Assembly (NCBI GenBank): GCA_030044325.1
Contig: JASHWA010000079.1
Span: 1 to 5,842 of the forward strand
Direction: 5' to 3'
From: Bryobacteraceae bacterium
GTDB lineage: Bacteria; Acidobacteriota; Terriglobia; Bryobacterales; Bryobacteraceae
Length of the DNA stretch: 5,842 nucleotides
Below the pieces are notes generated by a model. The model saw nothing but the letters and a program-made list of their open reading frames with translations. It had not been told where the DNA came from and ran no database searches. Made by a program: the position numbers and the translations under genes. Positions 5,430-5,842 of the stretch are shown piece by piece (the stretch's first letter is position 1; each line of letters starts with the position of its first letter).

Positions 5430-5842
5430 ATGCGGATACTGACAACGCTTGTTCTTGTTTCAGGCCTCGCTGCACTCGCCAGCCGAAAATCACGGGGGCG
5501 GGAAACGCGGTCTCCTTTCAACAAACGTTTTCTCCAGGGTCGCTCGCGGCGGTGTACGGAACGGGGTTCGCCGCCGGGGCGACGGTATCGGTCGGAACGA
5601 TCGCGGCTTATGTCGAGGCGGTGACGCCGGGCCAGATCAATATTGAGCTTCCGGTGAATGCAGTTGCCGGCGCGAGCACGATTACGGTGACTTCTGGAGG
5701 GCAGGCGTCGAACGCATTTCCGATCACGGTAAGCGCGTATGCGCCGGCGGTGGCGACGGCGAACGGGAGCGGGTCCGGCCTGGGCGACTTTTTCGACGCA
5801 AAAACGTTCGCCCAGATCACGGCCGCGAATCCGGCGACGCCG
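5430..5842 (+). CDS. Exported TIGR03437-domain (Solibacter-type) protein, frameshifted near its start, 3' end outside window
   Basis: ATG 5430 begins a signal peptide, MRILTTLVLVSGLAALA. That frame then turns into Arg-rich nonsense and stops at 5622-5624 after 64 codons. From base 5480 another frame, open to the window end, reads QPKITGAGNAVSFQQTF, then SPGSLAAVYGTGF, VTPGQINIELPV and ITVTSGGQASNAFPITV, followed by 'YAPAVATANGSGSG'. This is the TIGR03437 pattern, an Ig/IPT-like beta domain abundant in Solibacterales. One C added to the CC at 5479-5480 joins the two as ...LAALA-QPKITGAG, with a signal-peptidase site exactly at the join. So the gene is a recent pseudogene, a sequencing/assembly error, or (least likely) recoded. 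The stretch between 'GTGF' and 'TPGQIN' is shorter than usual. Function is unknown; such domains occur at the ends of, or alone in, secreted proteins. The rest of the gene is not seen. Confidence 0.75.

Noticed and set aside
5383..5493. 37-residue N-terminal extension of the thioesterase
   Set aside because: It overlaps the start and signal peptide of the divergent gene, and the family's usual N-terminus begins at 5382.
1..5842. CRISPR arrays, tRNA/rRNA genes, insertion sequences, phage or defence genes
   Set aside because: No regularly spaced repeats, no tRNA cloverleaf, no transposase motifs and no terminal inverted repeats with target duplications were seen.

Overview
The window looks like a piece of a GC-rich Acidobacteriota chromosome, most likely the Solibacterales/Bryobacterales group. 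The strongest pointer is the truncated gene at the right edge. It carries the 'GNAVSF...SPGSLAAVYGTGF...TPGQINIELP' pattern of the TIGR03437 domain, a family greatly expanded in Candidatus Solibacter and relatives. High GC, weak Shine-Dalgarno sites and start codons sitting directly behind -10-like boxes fit the same kind of genome. This assignment is inference; no marker gene is present.

Layout: (1) At the left edge is the 3' end of a DtxR/IdeR-type metal-dependent repressor (+). (2) A convergent gap of about 200 bp holds one short hairpin plus two hairpins that share bases. (3) A DinB-fold protein with a signal peptide lies on the minus strand. (4) A divergent promoter region of 88 bp contains a 15-bp palindrome. 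(5) A tight four-gene plus-strand operon follows: an HLD-III/OleB-like alpha/beta hydrolase, an HLD-I-type haloalkane dehalogenase with a long unrecognised N-terminal extension, a DHRS4-like short-chain dehydrogenase and a zinc alcohol dehydrogenase. Junctions are a 14-nt overlap, 0 nt and a 4-nt ATGA overlap. (6) A convergent PaaI-type hotdog thioesterase (-) has a stop codon that interlocks with the ADH stop in a TTAA. (7) Divergent from it is the TIGR03437 gene, whose signal peptide and domain lie in different frames, as after a one-base deletion.

The operon reads as a small catabolic unit. Two HLD-superfamily hydrolases could make alcohols from halogenated (or, for the first, perhaps lactone) substrates, and two NAD(P)-dependent oxidoreductases could oxidise the alcohol to an aldehyde or ketone. 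No aldehyde dehydrogenase, haloacid dehalogenase or transporter is visible, so the pathway is incomplete here or continues elsewhere. Substrates cannot be read from sequence. The best leads are the operon as a unit, the N-terminal extension of the second dehalogenase, the palindrome in its control region, the leaderless-type promoters and the frameshift at the right edge.
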